Positions 7,567 to 17,037 of a DNA stretch of 64,000 nucleotides are shown piece after piece. The translations under genes were made by a program, and so were the position numbers. The notes under the pieces were generated by a model. That model saw only the letters and a program-made list of their open reading frames with translations. It had not been told where the DNA came from and did not search any database. Origin of the DNA: Exiguobacterium sp. FSL W8-0210 (GTDB lineage: Bacteria; Bacillota; Bacilli; Exiguobacteriales; Exiguobacteriaceae); the NCBI RefSeq assembly GCF_038006045.1, contig NZ_JBBOUK010000001.1:3048011-3112010 (forward strand), written 5' to 3'. Numbering within the stretch: position 1 is the first letter of the stretch; every line of letters starts with the position of its first letter.

Positions 7567-8502
7567 TCATGATGTATGAGTAACCTGACAAACTGAACGA
7601 ATTTGTGCGATGTGTTCGGGTGACGTTCGGCAACAACCACCGATCAATCGTGCCCCTGCCTCATACCATGTCTTCGCGACGGTTTGGAACGATGTACACT
7701 GATTCGTACCTGACCACGTTTTTGCGACCGGATCATAGACCTCACCGGAGTTTGGATAGACGATGATTGGCACATCCGTCAACGCCTTGAGGTGACGGAT
7801 AAAGTCGGTCGCGTAAGATGCCGGAAAACAATTTGCACCGATTGCTGCGAGCTGTGGATGTTGCCCAATTGTCTCGATGCACGTCGCAAGTGCCGTTCCT
7901 TCACTAATGTGCGTCGCATCTTGAAGCGAAAACGTCAGCCAAGCGGACACTTCCGGATACGTTTCGAGAATCCGGAACAACACGACAGCTTCCTCGAGCG
8001 ACGGAATCGTCTCGAATGCTAGCAGATCAGCCCCCGCTTCAATCAACGCTTCGATCCGTGGCCTGTGGAAGGCTTCTAGCACATCCACTGACACCCCATA
8101 ATGACCGCGATACTCAGAACCATCTGCTAAGTAGGCACCATAAGGACCCACTGATCCCGCGATCAATGCGTCACTCTTCCCGATACGCGTGCGTGCGCTT
8201 TGCGCCAAGGTGACCGTTTGTCGAATCAGCGCCTGTGCTTCCTCTGTCGTGATATGACGTTGCTTGAAGCCTTCGATACTTGCTTGATAGCTTGAAGTGA
8301 TGGCGACATCAGAACCTATTTCAAAGTAATCACGATGGACACGCTCGATCTGTTCCGGTGCTTCGATCAAGAGACGTGCTGACCAAAGCGGGTCGTTCAG
8401 ATCGAATCCCTTCTGTTCAAGTTCGGTTGCAAGGGCACCATCTAAAATGAGAAAGGGAACTTCCTGTAATCGTTGATCAACTGGATTTTTGATTCGGTAC
8501 AT
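7567..8502 (-). CDS. mmuM: Homocysteine S-methyltransferase
   Basis: A 311-residue zinc enzyme that transfers a methyl group from S-methylmethionine (or SAM) to homocysteine, giving methionine. The zinc-binding cysteines are visible: Cys225 in GANCFP and the Cys290-Cys291 pair in [20 protein letters not shown] near residue 20 is the family start signature. The ATG at 8502 is preferred over the longer frame because GGAGTG precedes it at normal spacing. It overlaps the end of mmuP by 26 bases, so the two are probably translationally coupled. It belongs to an mmuP-mmuM operon under a SAM riboswitch. Confidence 0.93.
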   Translation of the reverse strand: MYRIKNPVDQRLQEVPFLILDGALATELEQKGFDLNDPLWSARLLIEAPEQIERVHRDYFEIGSDVAITSSYQASIEGFKQRHITTEEAQALIRQTVTLAQSARTRIGKSDALIAGSVGPYGAYLADGSEYRGHYGVSVDVLEAFHRPRIEALIEAGADLLAFETIPSLEEAVVLFRILETYPEVSAWLTFSLQDATHISEGTALATCIETIGQHPQLAAIGANCFPASYATDFIRHLKALTDVPIIVYPNSGEVYDPVAKTWSGTNQCTSFQTVAKTWYEAGARLIGGCCRTSPEHIAQIRSVCQVTHTS

Positions 8503-9880
8503 CTTCAACACTCCGTTTCTGAGAAGAATTCGTGAACGCATGAACGACATAACAGATCACGATGAATGGAATACCACAGTACAAGGCAATTCGTTGTGTC
8601 GGATCAAATCCGATACCAATCAGAGAAATCAAACAAACGACGAAAGCGGCGATCGGTACGAATGGAAAGAGTGGTGTGCGATAGACCAATTCGTCGACCG
8701 TATGCCCTTCACGAAGAAATTTCTTCCGGAAGCGATACTGGGCCACACTGATACTCATCCAAACGACGACGACAGCAAGACCGGAAATCGAGACGAGCGC
8801 GATATAGACACTCCCTGCTGCATAGATGCTAGACAGCAAGGCAAGTCCTCCGCCAAGCATGCTGAATAATACGGCTCGAAGTGGAACCCCACTTGGCGTC
8901 ACCTGGGCGAAGAAGCGTGGAATCATGCGTTCGTTCGCAAGCGACCAGAGCATCCGAGAGGCGGCGTAAAGTCCAGAATTCGCTGCCGACAAGATCGCTG
9001 TCAAAATGACGAAGTTCATCACGTCTGCTGCGTAGGGAATTCCGATTCGTTCGAACACGGCGACGAACGGATTTTCGAGTACACCTTTCCCATCCGTTGG
9101 CAATAAGACGGCTAATACGATGATCGTACCGACGAAGAAGAGGACGAGTCGCAAAATCGTCGTTCGGATCGCAAGCGGAATCGTCCGTTTCGGATCGACT
9201 GCTTCACCCGCCGCGACACCGATTAGTTCCGTTCCCGAGTAAGCAAAGTTCACGGCAAGCATCGTCATGAAGATGACGAAAGCGCCATTTGGAAACAACC
9301 CGCCTTCGGTTAACGAAGAAAAGAATGGAGCCGGGCTACCATCTTGCAGTGGAATAAAGCCGACGATCGCTCCCGCACCGAGTAAAATGAAAGCAATGAT
9401 TGTCACGACCTTAATGGCGGAAAACCAAAACTCGACTTCAGCGAACACGCGAACCTTCAAGACGTTGATACCAAGGATCATCGCAGCGAACAATGCGCTG
9501 AACACCCATACAGGAATCGACGGGAACCAACGTTGCATTAAAATGCCTGCTGCCGTGAATTCTGAACCAAGGGCGACCGTCCATGTCAGCCAGTAGAGCC
9601 AGGCCACTGTATAACCGGTGCCGGGTCCGATGTACTTCGTTGCGTACTTATGGAATGATCCGGTTTCCGGCATGTGCACGGCGAGTTCACCGAGACTTAA
9701 CATGACTAAGTAAACGACGACGGCCCCAATCAAATACGATAAAATCGTTCCGACACGTCCTGCTTGTTCCAACGTATAACCTGTACTTAAAAATAATCCG
9801 GTTCCAATGACACCACCTAACGACAGCATGATCAGATGACGTGATTCCATCTTGCGTCGAAATGCTCCGCTCGTTTTCAT
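8477..9880 (-). CDS. mmuP: Amino acid permease, probable S-methylmethionine permease
   Basis: A 467-residue APC-superfamily transporter with about 12 membrane helices. The opening [20 protein letters not shown] motif is the family's substrate-binding unwound helix, followed by the conserved [17 protein letters not shown] loop and the [14 protein letters not shown] segment. In E. coli mmuP and mmuM form an S-methylmethionine uptake and use operon; the same pairing plus the SAM riboswitch supports that substrate here. AAGGAGG lies 9 bases before the ATG. A general amino acid permease cannot be excluded from the protein sequence alone. Confidence 0.85.
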   Translation of the reverse strand: MKTSGAFRRKMESRHLIMLSLGGVIGTGLFLSTGYTLEQAGRVGTILSYLIGAVVVYLVMLSLGELAVHMPETGSFHKYATKYIGPGTGYTVAWLYWLTWTVALGSEFTAAGILMQRWFPSIPVWVFSALFAAMILGINVLKVRVFAEVEFWFSAIKVVTIIAFILLGAGAIVGFIPLQDGSPAPFFSSLTEGGLFPNGAFVIFMTMLAVNFAYSGTELIGVAAGEAVDPKRTIPLAIRTTILRLVLFFVGTIIVLAVLLPTDGKGVLENPFVAVFERIGIPYAADVMNFVILTAILSAANSGLYAASRMLWSLANERMIPRFFAQVTPSGVPLRAVLFSMLGGGLALLSSIYAAGSVYIALVSISGLAVVVVWMSISVAQYRFRKKFLREGHTVDELVYRTPLFPFVPIAAFVVCLISLIGIGFDPTQRIALYCGIPFIVICYVVHAFTNSSQKRSVEDVPNQKSS

Positions 9881-9913
9881 GAATCCATTTCCTCCTTATT
9901 CCACCTATTTCAA

Positions 9914-9941
9914 ACAAAAAACGCATCCTCACGGATGCGTC
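9914..9941 (-). terminator. Riboswitch-controlled terminator before mmuP
   Basis: On the minus strand GACGCATCC, GTGA loop, GGATGCGTTTTTTG. It directly follows the SAM aptamer and precedes the mmuP ribosome binding site, as an S-box attenuator should. Confidence 0.85.
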
Positions 9942-9959
9942 GGTCGACAATTCGGAAAT

Positions 9960-10057
9960 CTTATCGATCGGGTGCAGCACCCGCAGGAATTAGCACAGTA
10001 TCTTTCGACCTGTTGCTGAGGTTTCATAGGGCCAGTCCCTCCACCTCTCTGGATAAG
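9960..10057 (-). promoter_or_regulatory. SAM-I (S-box) riboswitch aptamer
   Basis: Read on the minus strand, the P1 arms CTTATC and GATAAG close an element holding the hallmark S-box core: AGAGAGGTGGAGGGACTGGCC, then CTATGAAACCTCAGCAAC, then a GTGCTAATTCCTGC segment. These match the conserved SAM-I aptamer in order and spacing. With a terminator next to it, high SAM should stop transcription of mmuP-mmuM, and low SAM should let methionine salvage proceed. Confidence 0.93.
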
Positions 10058-10095
10058 TATGTAATTGTTCCTAACCATATCAGAATGCAGATAAT

Positions 10096-11013
10096 TCAGT
10101 CAACAGGCATTTCCCGATTTTTTTGATAGATCCATAAATTAGATTCAATCAGTTGAAGATGACGTGAAGAGCGTGTTTCGAGCAAAGTACTAAAGAAATG
10201 TTTCACTTCGACGGGCTGACCCTTTTCCATGTCCCGTAACATCGATGATTTCATCGTGTCTTCCATTGCATGCATCTGCTTCAGCAAGACCGCTTCTACA
10301 TCGTCATTAAAGACTGCGCCTTGTTCTTCCATCGCTCGCTTCGCTTCCTTCATGACGTCTTGAATCATCTGATGACCAATTGGGTCCTTGCGAATTGGAC
10401 CGATGGCAGAGCGAAATAGTGTCGTCACGCCCGCAAATGTCGAAATGAAGAGGTACTTTTGCCACATGTCATCCATGATATGCATCGAGTACGCCATCGG
10501 TGCCTTCGCTTTCGCAAAACGTGTTGCAATCTCCTCTAAACGCGCTGTTGGTTTACCGGTTCGTGAACCAAACAATAGCCGATGCGACGAGCTTGTCTGT
10601 ACAATACGCCCTTCTGCATCAAGCGTCGATTCAATGAAGCAAAGTCCGCCCAGTACTCGATCTTCTCCGAAGACTTCTGTTAACCGTCGTATATGCTGCA
10701 TGCCGTTCAACAAAGGAATGATGTACGTCTCGCTCGAAACAAATGGCGCAAGATCCTGTAGGACATCATCCAAGTGATAGGCTTTCGTCGAAAGTAAGAC
10801 GACATCAAATGTGTGATTCAGTCGCATGTCTCGTGTCACTAACTGAGGCGTGATCATAACATCACCATGAGGACTAGTGATCTGTAACCCTGTCTTTTGT
10901 AATTGTTCATAGCGCTTCGGACGAACAAGGAATGTCACCTGTTCCCCTTGCTCAGCAAGACGTCCCCCGAAATAACCTCCAACTGCTCCGGCACCTACGA
11001 CTAAAACATGCAT
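10096..11013 (-). CDS. panE: 2-dehydropantoate 2-reductase
   Basis: A 305-residue ketopantoate reductase family protein (NADPH-dependent reduction of 2-dehydropantoate to pantoate in CoA biosynthesis). The N-terminal VVGAGAVGGYFGGRLAEQG is the Rossmann motif; LLSTKAYHLDD contains the conserved Lys region, and PLLNGMQHIRRL the Asn-Gly substrate loop. The C-terminal all-helical domain is present. The second ATG (11013) is chosen because AGGAGG lies 7-8 bases upstream, whereas only 2 bases separate it from the ATG at 11019. The gene is alone and divergent from gntR, so a paralogue with another keto-acid substrate is possible. Confidence 0.85.
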   Translation of the reverse strand: MHVLVVGAGAVGGYFGGRLAEQGEQVTFLVRPKRYEQLQKTGLQITSPHGDVMITPQLVTRDMRLNHTFDVVLLSTKAYHLDDVLQDLAPFVSSETYIIPLLNGMQHIRRLTEVFGEDRVLGGLCFIESTLDAEGRIVQTSSSHRLLFGSRTGKPTARLEEIATRFAKAKAPMAYSMHIMDDMWQKYLFISTFAGVTTLFRSAIGPIRKDPIGHQMIQDVMKEAKRAMEEQGAVFNDDVEAVLLKQMHAMEDTMKSSMLRDMEKGQPVEVKHFFSTLLETRSSRHLQLIESNLWIYQKNREMPVD

Positions 11014-11124
11014 ATGCATTACCTCCTTTTTAACTAATCGATTCGTTACTTACTCCTTCACCCTAACATATCGGAAACCATTTTCCTGATTCCTGCTTGA
11101 ATCACTAAAATGTAAGTTAAGCGT

Positions 11125-11152
11125 TTGCATTTTAGAAAAAAACGTTTATACT
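11125..11152 (+). promoter_or_regulatory. Promoter of the gluconate operon
   Basis: TTGCAT (11125-11130), 16 bases, TATACT (11147-11152). The region overlapping the -35 (ATGCAAACGCTTAAC on the minus strand) is a partial match to the CcpA cre consensus, so catabolite control is possible but weakly supported. Confidence 0.7.
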
Positions 11153-11153
11153 A

Positions 11154-11167
11154 ACTTGTATACAAGT
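11154..11167. promoter_or_regulatory. GntR operator at the transcription start
   Basis: ACTTGTATACAAGT is a perfect 14-bp palindrome just after the -10 box, centred near the expected +1. The B. subtilis GntR operator, as I recall it, contains the same ACTTGTATACAAGT core at the same place. Confidence 0.8.
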
Positions 11168-11195
11168 ATACTCACTTTAGAAATCAGGTGATTCC

Positions 11196-11912
11196 ATGTC
11201 AGAACTGTTATACCCCTTGAAGTGGTTAGCAAAAGCTTCCGCTGGAGATCGTGTCGCACACGAGCTACGGATGCGCATCATTTCAGGAAAGATTGAAAGC
11301 GGTACCATTTTATCCGAAAACAAATTAGCCTCTGATTTTTCAGTCAGTCGCTCGCCCGTCCGTGATGCGTTAAAGGTCCTTGCATCCGAACAATTGATTC
11401 GTCTCGAACGAATGGGAGCGGTCGTCGTCGGTTTGTCTGAGCGCGACATTCAGGAAATCTATGATGTCCGGCTACTCATTGAAACGTTCGTCTTCGAACG
11501 ACTCGTCAAAATCGAACGGGCAGAACTCGTCCGTGAACTCAGTAAAATTCTCGAAATGATGAAAGTTGCTATCAAATACAAGGATGCCGATGAATTCTCC
11601 TTCCAGGACGTACTGTTTCATGAAACGATCATCCGCTCGATCGATCATGGGTATGTCAGCATGATTTGGCAAAATCTCAAACCAGTCATGGAAAGTTTCA
11701 TCCTCCTATCAATGCGGGTACGATTCGAGGAAGACATCGAAGACTTTGAACGCATCCTCGCGAACCATGCCTTGTATATCGAAGCGATCGAGACAGGAGA
11801 TCGTGAACGGATGGTTGCTTCCTTACATCAGAACTTTGATGATGTTCAGGAAGTCGAAGATCTCTGGAAAACGCAACAAATGATGTCGAAAGGAGTCGAT
11901 TCACATGACTGA
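11196..11912 (+). CDS. gntR: GntR family gluconate operon repressor
   Basis: A 238-residue FadR-subfamily repressor. The winged-helix domain covers about residues 12-80 (ELRMRIISGKIESGTILSE, then KLASDFSVSRSPVRDALKVL as the helix-turn-helix). An FCD effector-binding helical bundle follows, starting with ERDIQEIYDVRLLIETFVFE. Gluconate or its phosphate relieves repression in the B. subtilis homologue. It is the first gene of gntR-gntK-gntP-gnd and overlaps gntK by 8 bases. The operator palindrome upstream indicates autoregulation of the whole operon. AGGTG lies at a usable distance before the ATG. Confidence 0.93.
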   Translation: MSELLYPLKWLAKASAGDRVAHELRMRIISGKIESGTILSENKLASDFSVSRSPVRDALKVLASEQLIRLERMGAVVVGLSERDIQEIYDVRLLIETFVFERLVKIERAELVRELSKILEMMKVAIKYKDADEFSFQDVLFHETIIRSIDHGYVSMIWQNLKPVMESFILLSMRVRFEEDIEDFERILANHALYIEAIETGDRERMVASLHQNFDDVQEVEDLWKTQQMMSKGVDSHD

Positions 11913-13446
11913 ATACATGTTAGGCGTCGATATCGGAACGACGAGTACGAAAGCAGTCTTATTTACGACAAAAGGAGAGGTCATCGGACAAACGAACGTC
12001 GGTTACCCACTCCACACACCGAACCGTTCGACGGCGGAACAGGATCCGGAAGAAATTTTTGATGCCGTACTCGAATCCATCCGATTGATCACAAAACGTC
12101 ATCCGAGCATGCCACCGAAGTTCGTCGCGTTCAGTAGTGCCATGCACAGTTTGATTGCGATGGACGCACAACATCAACCGTTGACTGCCTGCATCACATG
12201 GGCGGACAGTCGGAGTGAAGCATGGTCGAACAAGATTAAGGAACAATATGGTCTCTCGATCTATCACCGGACCGGGACACCGATTCATCCGATGTCACCG
12301 CTTAGCAAAATCAGTTGGCTCGTCGAAGATCGTCCGGAGCTCCACGCTCAAACGAAAAAGTATGTCGGGATCAAGGAGTTCGTGTTCCAAAGACTGTTCG
12401 GAACATATGTCATCGACCACTCTCTCGCTTCAGCAACTGGTCTCTTTAATATTCATGAATTAGGTTGGGATACGGGCGCACTGCATGTCGCGGGTATCGA
12501 TGCAAGCTATTTATCGGAACCCGTACCGACAACGACGTCATGTACCGGACTTAATACTGATTACGCACGACAAATGGGACTATCCGTCGATACGCCGTTC
12601 TTAGTCGGTGCCAGTGATGGTGTCCTCTCCAATTTAGGTGTCAACGCGATTCGCAAAGGGGAAATCGCGATCACGATCGGAACGAGCGGTGCCATCCGAA
12701 CGATCATTAATCGTCCACAGACCGATGAAAAAGGACGAACGTTCTGTTACGCACTGACCGAGGACCACTGGGTCATCGGCGGCCCCGTCAATAACGGAGG
12801 AATGGTCTTACGGTGGATTCGTGACGAACTCGCTTCAGCAGAAGTCGAGACAGCAAAACGCCTCGGCATCGATCCGTATGCTGTCCTGACGAAGATTGCC
12901 GAACGCGTCCGCCCAGGATCCGACGGATTATTGTTCCACCCTTACCTGTCCGGTGAACGAGCGCCGCTCTGGAATCCGGATGTCAGCGGTTCGTTCTTCG
13001 GTTTAACGCTTTCGCATAAAAAAGAGCATATGATCCGGGCAGCACTAGAAGGCGTCATCTACAATCTTTATACCGTCTTCCTCGCACTCGTCGAGTGTAT
13101 GGACGGTCCTGTGACACGGATTCAGGCAACGGGTGGGTTTGCCCGGTCCGAAGTCTGGCGCCAAATGATGGCGGACATCTTTGAATCGGAAGTCGTCATT
13201 CCGGAAAGTTTTGAAAGTTCATGTCTCGGTGCTTGTATTCTCGGATTGTATGCGACGGGGGAAGTCGATTCGTTCGAAATCGTCTCCGAGATGATCGGGG
13301 AAACGCATCGTCATGTACCAAATGAAGAAGCGATGCATGAATATCGTCAGCTCTTACCAATTTTCATTAGCTTGGCTCGAACATTGTCTGAGGATCATAA
13401 ACGAATCGCTACGTATCAACGGAGCTTGATTCAAGAAGAAAACTAA
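11905..13446 (+). CDS. gntK: Gluconokinase (FGGY family)
   Basis: A 513-residue sugar kinase that phosphorylates gluconate to 6-phosphogluconate. The N-terminal GVDIGTTSTKAVLF is the phosphate-1 motif, and ITWADSRSEAW and LSGERAPLWNPD are FGGY-family signatures; GGFARSEVWRQMMADI near residue 410 is the adenosine motif. Length is normal for the family. The ATG overlaps the end of gntR, suggesting translational coupling. The product feeds gnd, the last gene of the operon. Confidence 0.95.
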   Translation: MTEYMLGVDIGTTSTKAVLFTTKGEVIGQTNVGYPLHTPNRSTAEQDPEEIFDAVLESIRLITKRHPSMPPKFVAFSSAMHSLIAMDAQHQPLTACITWADSRSEAWSNKIKEQYGLSIYHRTGTPIHPMSPLSKISWLVEDRPELHAQTKKYVGIKEFVFQRLFGTYVIDHSLASATGLFNIHELGWDTGALHVAGIDASYLSEPVPTTTSCTGLNTDYARQMGLSVDTPFLVGASDGVLSNLGVNAIRKGEIAITIGTSGAIRTIINRPQTDEKGRTFCYALTEDHWVIGGPVNNGGMVLRWIRDELASAEVETAKRLGIDPYAVLTKIAERVRPGSDGLLFHPYLSGERAPLWNPDVSGSFFGLTLSHKKEHMIRAALEGVIYNLYTVFLALVECMDGPVTRIQATGGFARSEVWRQMMADIFESEVVIPESFESSCLGACILGLYATGEVDSFEIVSEMIGETHRHVPNEEAMHEYRQLLPIFISLARTLSEDHKRIATYQRSLIQEEN

Positions 13447-13470
13447 CTTAATCTTTTGGGGGAAGTCATC

Positions 13471-14817
13471 ATGCCTTTAGTCATCGTAGGAATTGGGATC
13501 GTCGCGTTGCTCGTTCTCATCATGGGGTTGAAATTAAATACGTTCGTCTCACTCATCATCGTTTCCTTTGGCGTTGCACTACTACTCGGCATGCCGCTCG
13601 ATCAGATCGTCAAAACGATCGAAGCTGGTATCGGAGGAACGCTTGGTCACTTGGCACTGATCTTTGGTCTTGGTGCCATGCTTGGAAAGCTGATCGCTGA
13701 CGCCGGGGGGGCGCAGCGAATCGCCATGACGCTTGTCGCTCGATTCGGGGAAAAGAACATCCAGTGGGCAGTCGTCGTCGCTTCATTCATCATCGGGATC
13801 GCCCTCTTCTTCGAAGTCGGACTCGTCCTGTTGATTCCAATCGTCTTTGCGATTTCACGTCAGCTCCGCGTCTCGATCCTGTATCTCGGGATCCCGATGG
13901 TCGCAGCCCTGTCTGTCACGCACGGCTTCTTACCACCTCACCCGGGTCCGACCGTCATCGCTGGGGAATATAAAGCCAATATCGGGGAAGTCTTATTGTA
14001 TGGTTTCATCGTTGCTGTTCCGACGGTCATCATTGCCGGTCCTATCTTTACGAAAATCGCCAAACGACTCGTTCCTGAATCGTTTACACGGACAGGAAAT
14101 ATCGCGTCACTCGGGGAACAAAAAGAATTTGATTTAGACGAGACACCAGGCTTCGGCATCAGTGTCTTCACGGCGATGCTACCGGTTCTTTTGATGTCGG
14201 TCGCAACGATCTTCACGCTCTTACAAGAAACACTCGGTTGGGGTGAAAATAGTGTCATCTCGGCGATTGAATTCATCGGGAACGCTTCAACGGCGATGTT
14301 GATTTCATTACTCGTCGCGGTCTACACGATGGGGATCGCGCGTCAGATTCCGATGCAAACGGTCATGGAATCTTGTACGACGGCGATTGCTCAAATCGGG
14401 ATGATGCTATTGATCATCGGCGGTGGCGGTGCCTTCAAACAAGTCTTGATTGACGGTGGTGTTGGGACGTTCGTCGCACAATTATTTGAAGGATCAGCGT
14501 TATCTCCGATTCTACTCGCTTGGTTGATCGCTGCGATTCTCCGGATCTCACTCGGTTCCGCGACAGTCGCTGCTTTATCAACGGCAGGTCTCGTCATTCC
14601 GTTACTGGAGCAATCCGACGTCAACTTAGCGCTCGTCGTTCTCGCGACTGGTGCAGGTAGTCTGATCGCTTCACACGTCAATGATGCAGGATTCTGGATG
14701 TTTAAAGAGTATTTCGGATTATCATTAAAAGAAACGTTTGCGACATGGACTGTGCTTGAGACGATCATTTCCGTTTGTGGACTTGGGTTCGTTCTTCTCC
14801 TCAGCCTCGTCGTCTAA
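13471..14817 (+). CDS. gntP: Gluconate permease (GntP family)
   Basis: A 448-residue membrane transporter with about 12-14 hydrophobic segments, taking up gluconate by proton symport. Typical features are GGTLGHLALIFGLGAMLGKL and the GFLPPHPGPTVIA loop, a signature of the GntP family. The frame extends to a TTG at 13456, but the ATG at 13471 has GGGGG 8 bases upstream and gives the 448-residue length I recall for B. subtilis GntP. It follows gntK by 24 bases and precedes gnd by 20. Confidence 0.95.
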   Translation: MPLVIVGIGIVALLVLIMGLKLNTFVSLIIVSFGVALLLGMPLDQIVKTIEAGIGGTLGHLALIFGLGAMLGKLIADAGGAQRIAMTLVARFGEKNIQWAVVVASFIIGIALFFEVGLVLLIPIVFAISRQLRVSILYLGIPMVAALSVTHGFLPPHPGPTVIAGEYKANIGEVLLYGFIVAVPTVIIAGPIFTKIAKRLVPESFTRTGNIASLGEQKEFDLDETPGFGISVFTAMLPVLLMSVATIFTLLQETLGWGENSVISAIEFIGNASTAMLISLLVAVYTMGIARQIPMQTVMESCTTAIAQIGMMLLIIGGGGAFKQVLIDGGVGTFVAQLFEGSALSPILLAWLIAAILRISLGSATVAALSTAGLVIPLLEQSDVNLALVVLATGAGSLIASHVNDAGFWMFKEYFGLSLKETFATWTVLETIISVCGLGFVLLLSLVV

Positions 14818-14837
14818 GAAAAGGAGTCGTTCTACTT

Positions 14838-16238
14838 ATGCAACATTCTATCGGAGTCATCGGGCTTGGCGTCATGGGACGCAACCTGGCACTGAATATG
14901 GCGAGTCATCAAGAAGAAGTCGCCATCTATAACTACACACGTGATTTAACGGACGATCTCGTCGCACATGATGAGGGACTACCTCTTCATCCGTACTATG
15001 ACATTGAAGCATTCGTTCAATCACTCGCTCGCCCACGTAAAATCTTCATGATGGTCACGGCTGGTAGCGCGATTGATTCGGTCATCGAATCGTTGCTTCC
15101 ACATCTCGAAACAGGCGATATCATCATGGATGGTGGGAACTCTCACTTCCTCGATACAGAGCGTCGTTTCGACGAGTTACAACGCCACGGGATCGAATAC
15201 ATCGGCGTCGGTGTATCGGGTGGTGAAGTCGGTGCGCGGACCGGTCCTGCGATCATGCCGGGTGGATCGAAAGCAGCTTATGAACATGTCGCACCGATCT
15301 TGACGAAGATCGCTGCTCACGTCGAAGGAGATCCATGTTGTGTTTATATTGGTCCGAAAGGCGCTGGTCACTTCGTCAAAATGGTCCATAACGGCATCGA
15401 GTATGCGGACATGCAACTGATTGCTGAAGCGTATAGCTTCCTCCGTTTCCGTCTTGGACTCGACGTCACGGAAGTCGCGGACATCTTCGCTGAATGGAAC
15501 GAAGGTGAACTGAAAAGTTACTTGATTGAGATCACAGCGGATATCCTCCGAAAAACGGATGACGAGACAGGGCAACCGTTGATTGATGTCATTCTCGATC
15601 AAGCCGGTCAAAAAGGAACTGGAAAATGGACGAGCCTGCAAGCCATTGATAATGGGATCGCCTCTTCGATCATTACAGAAGCCCTGTTCGCGCGTTACCT
15701 TTCAGCTATCAAAGAAGAACGCGTCGCAGCGTCTGCTGTCCTAAAGGGACCAGAAGACTTGTCAACGCTTGAGCGAGACGCGTGGGTCGAACGGATTCGT
15801 CAAGCGCTTTATATGGGGAAAGTTGCCGCATACGCGCAAGGCTTCACCCAGTACCGAACGTCGTCTGAGTTGTATGACTGGAACTTACGCCTCGAGGAGA
15901 TCGCCTTGATCTTCCGTGGTGGATGTATCATCCGGGCCGACTTCTTGAACGTCATCAGTGAAGCATTCAAAAATGATGCGAACCTCTCGAACTTGATGCT
16001 CGCCCCGTTCTTCGCTGAGAAAGTACAGGCGTATCAAGAATCGTTACGTCACGTCGTTTCCGAGGGTGCATTATCTGGTTTTGCACTCCCATCTCTATCG
16101 ACGTCACTGACGTATTACGATAGCTACCGGACAGCGAATTCGAATGCCAACATGTTGCAAGCACAACGCGATTATTTCGGTGCTCACACGTATGCTCGGA
16201 CAGACCGCGAAGGGATCTTCCACACGGACTGGCAATAA
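14838..16238 (+). CDS. gnd: 6-phosphogluconate dehydrogenase, decarboxylating
   Basis: A 466-residue enzyme oxidising 6-phosphogluconate to ribulose 5-phosphate and CO2. GLGVMGRNLALNM at about 8-20 is the cofactor motif, GVGVSGGEVGARTGP the substrate loop, and GHFVKMVHNGIEYADM carries the catalytic Lys and the family signature. The ATG at 14838 follows AAGGAG; the longer frame (14775) overlaps gntP and lacks a ribosome site. In B. subtilis this operon copy is called gntZ. It completes the gluconate-to-pentose-phosphate route. Confidence 0.94.
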   Translation: MQHSIGVIGLGVMGRNLALNMASHQEEVAIYNYTRDLTDDLVAHDEGLPLHPYYDIEAFVQSLARPRKIFMMVTAGSAIDSVIESLLPHLETGDIIMDGGNSHFLDTERRFDELQRHGIEYIGVGVSGGEVGARTGPAIMPGGSKAAYEHVAPILTKIAAHVEGDPCCVYIGPKGAGHFVKMVHNGIEYADMQLIAEAYSFLRFRLGLDVTEVADIFAEWNEGELKSYLIEITADILRKTDDETGQPLIDVILDQAGQKGTGKWTSLQAIDNGIASSIITEALFARYLSAIKEERVAASAVLKGPEDLSTLERDAWVERIRQALYMGKVAAYAQGFTQYRTSSELYDWNLRLEEIALIFRGGCIIRADFLNVISEAFKNDANLSNLMLAPFFAEKVQAYQESLRHVVSEGALSGFALPSLSTSLTYYDSYRTANSNANMLQAQRDYFGAHTYARTDREGIFHTDWQ

Positions 16239-16248
16239 AGAATACAGC

Positions 16249-16290
16249 TCCCGACTCCTGTTTCATTTAGGAGTCGGGATTTCTTTTTTT
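16249..16290 (+). terminator. Terminator of the gluconate operon
   Basis: CCCGACTCCT (16250-16259) pairs with AGGAGTCGGG (16269-16278), followed by TTTCTTTTTTT. Confidence 0.88.
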
Positions 16291-16333
16291 GTTCACACAA
16301 TCTTTCCTGAAATAAGAAATTGCCGATTATACC

Positions 16334-16386
16334 TTGACAAAAGTGTTGGTCTATATGAAATTAGTATTAGATTAGAATTATTCTAG
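16334..16386 (+). promoter_or_regulatory. ahpC promoter region with a PerR box
   Basis: TTGACA at 16334-16339 is a consensus -35; the -10 is not clear. TTAGAATTATTCTAG at 16372-16386 is a 7-1-7 inverted repeat with a single deviation, close to the PerR/Fur-family box (TTATAATNATTATAA type). PerR repression lifted by peroxide is the expected control of ahpCF. Confidence 0.75.
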
Positions 16387-16459
16387 TGTGATAAATACAG
16401 ATTCCTTGTATGCACTAGAACAGATTCTAAAAATAGAACCCTTGAGGAGGATTTTTATC

Positions 16460-17023
16460 ATGTCTTTAATCGGAAGTGAAGTAAAACCATTCAGTGCATC
16501 AGCATTCCACAACGGAGAATTCGTTGACCTAACGGATGCCAACCTTCGCGGTAAATGGAGTGTCGTATGTTTCTACCCTGCAGACTTTACATTCGTTTGC
16601 CCGACAGAACTCGAAGATCTCCAAAACCAATACGCAACACTCAAAGCGCTTGACGTTGAAGTTTACTCTGTTTCAACAGATACGCATTTCACACATAAAG
16701 CATGGCACGAAACGTCAGAAACAATCGGTAAAATCGAGTACGTCATGATCGGCGACCCATCACACGTCATCTCACGTAACTTCGAAGTCTTGAACGAACA
16801 AGATGGTCTTGCTGACCGCGGTACGTTCATCATCGACCCAGACGGCGTCATCCAAACAGTTGAGATCAACGCAGGCGGCATCGGTCGTGATGCGAGCACG
16901 CTCGTCAACAAAATCAAAGCAGCACAATATGTACGTAACAATCCAGGCGAAGTCTGCCCAGCGAAATGGGAAGAAGGCTCTGCAACACTCACACCAAGCC
17001 TTGACCTCGTCGGAAAAATTTAA
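16460..17023 (+). CDS. ahpC: Alkyl hydroperoxide reductase, peroxiredoxin subunit
   Basis: A 187-residue typical two-cysteine peroxiredoxin that reduces hydrogen peroxide and organic peroxides. The peroxidatic Cys47 is in [10 protein letters not shown] and the resolving Cys166 in GEVCPAKW, at the usual positions for the AhpC1 group. The ATG at 16460 follows GAGGAGG by 9 bases; the frame extends further upstream but has no ribosome site there. It forms an operon with ahpF, 14 bases downstream, which recycles it. Confidence 0.96.
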   Translation: MSLIGSEVKPFSASAFHNGEFVDLTDANLRGKWSVVCFYPADFTFVCPTELEDLQNQYATLKALDVEVYSVSTDTHFTHKAWHETSETIGKIEYVMIGDPSHVISRNFEVLNEQDGLADRGTFIIDPDGVIQTVEINAGGIGRDASTLVNKIKAAQYVRNNPGEVCPAKWEEGSATLTPSLDLVGKI

Positions 17024-17037
17024 GGAGCGGATTCGCG

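Noticed and set aside
15177..15641. 154-codon antisense frame inside gnd
   Set aside because: Shadow of a strongly conserved gene; composition is that of a reversed reading frame.
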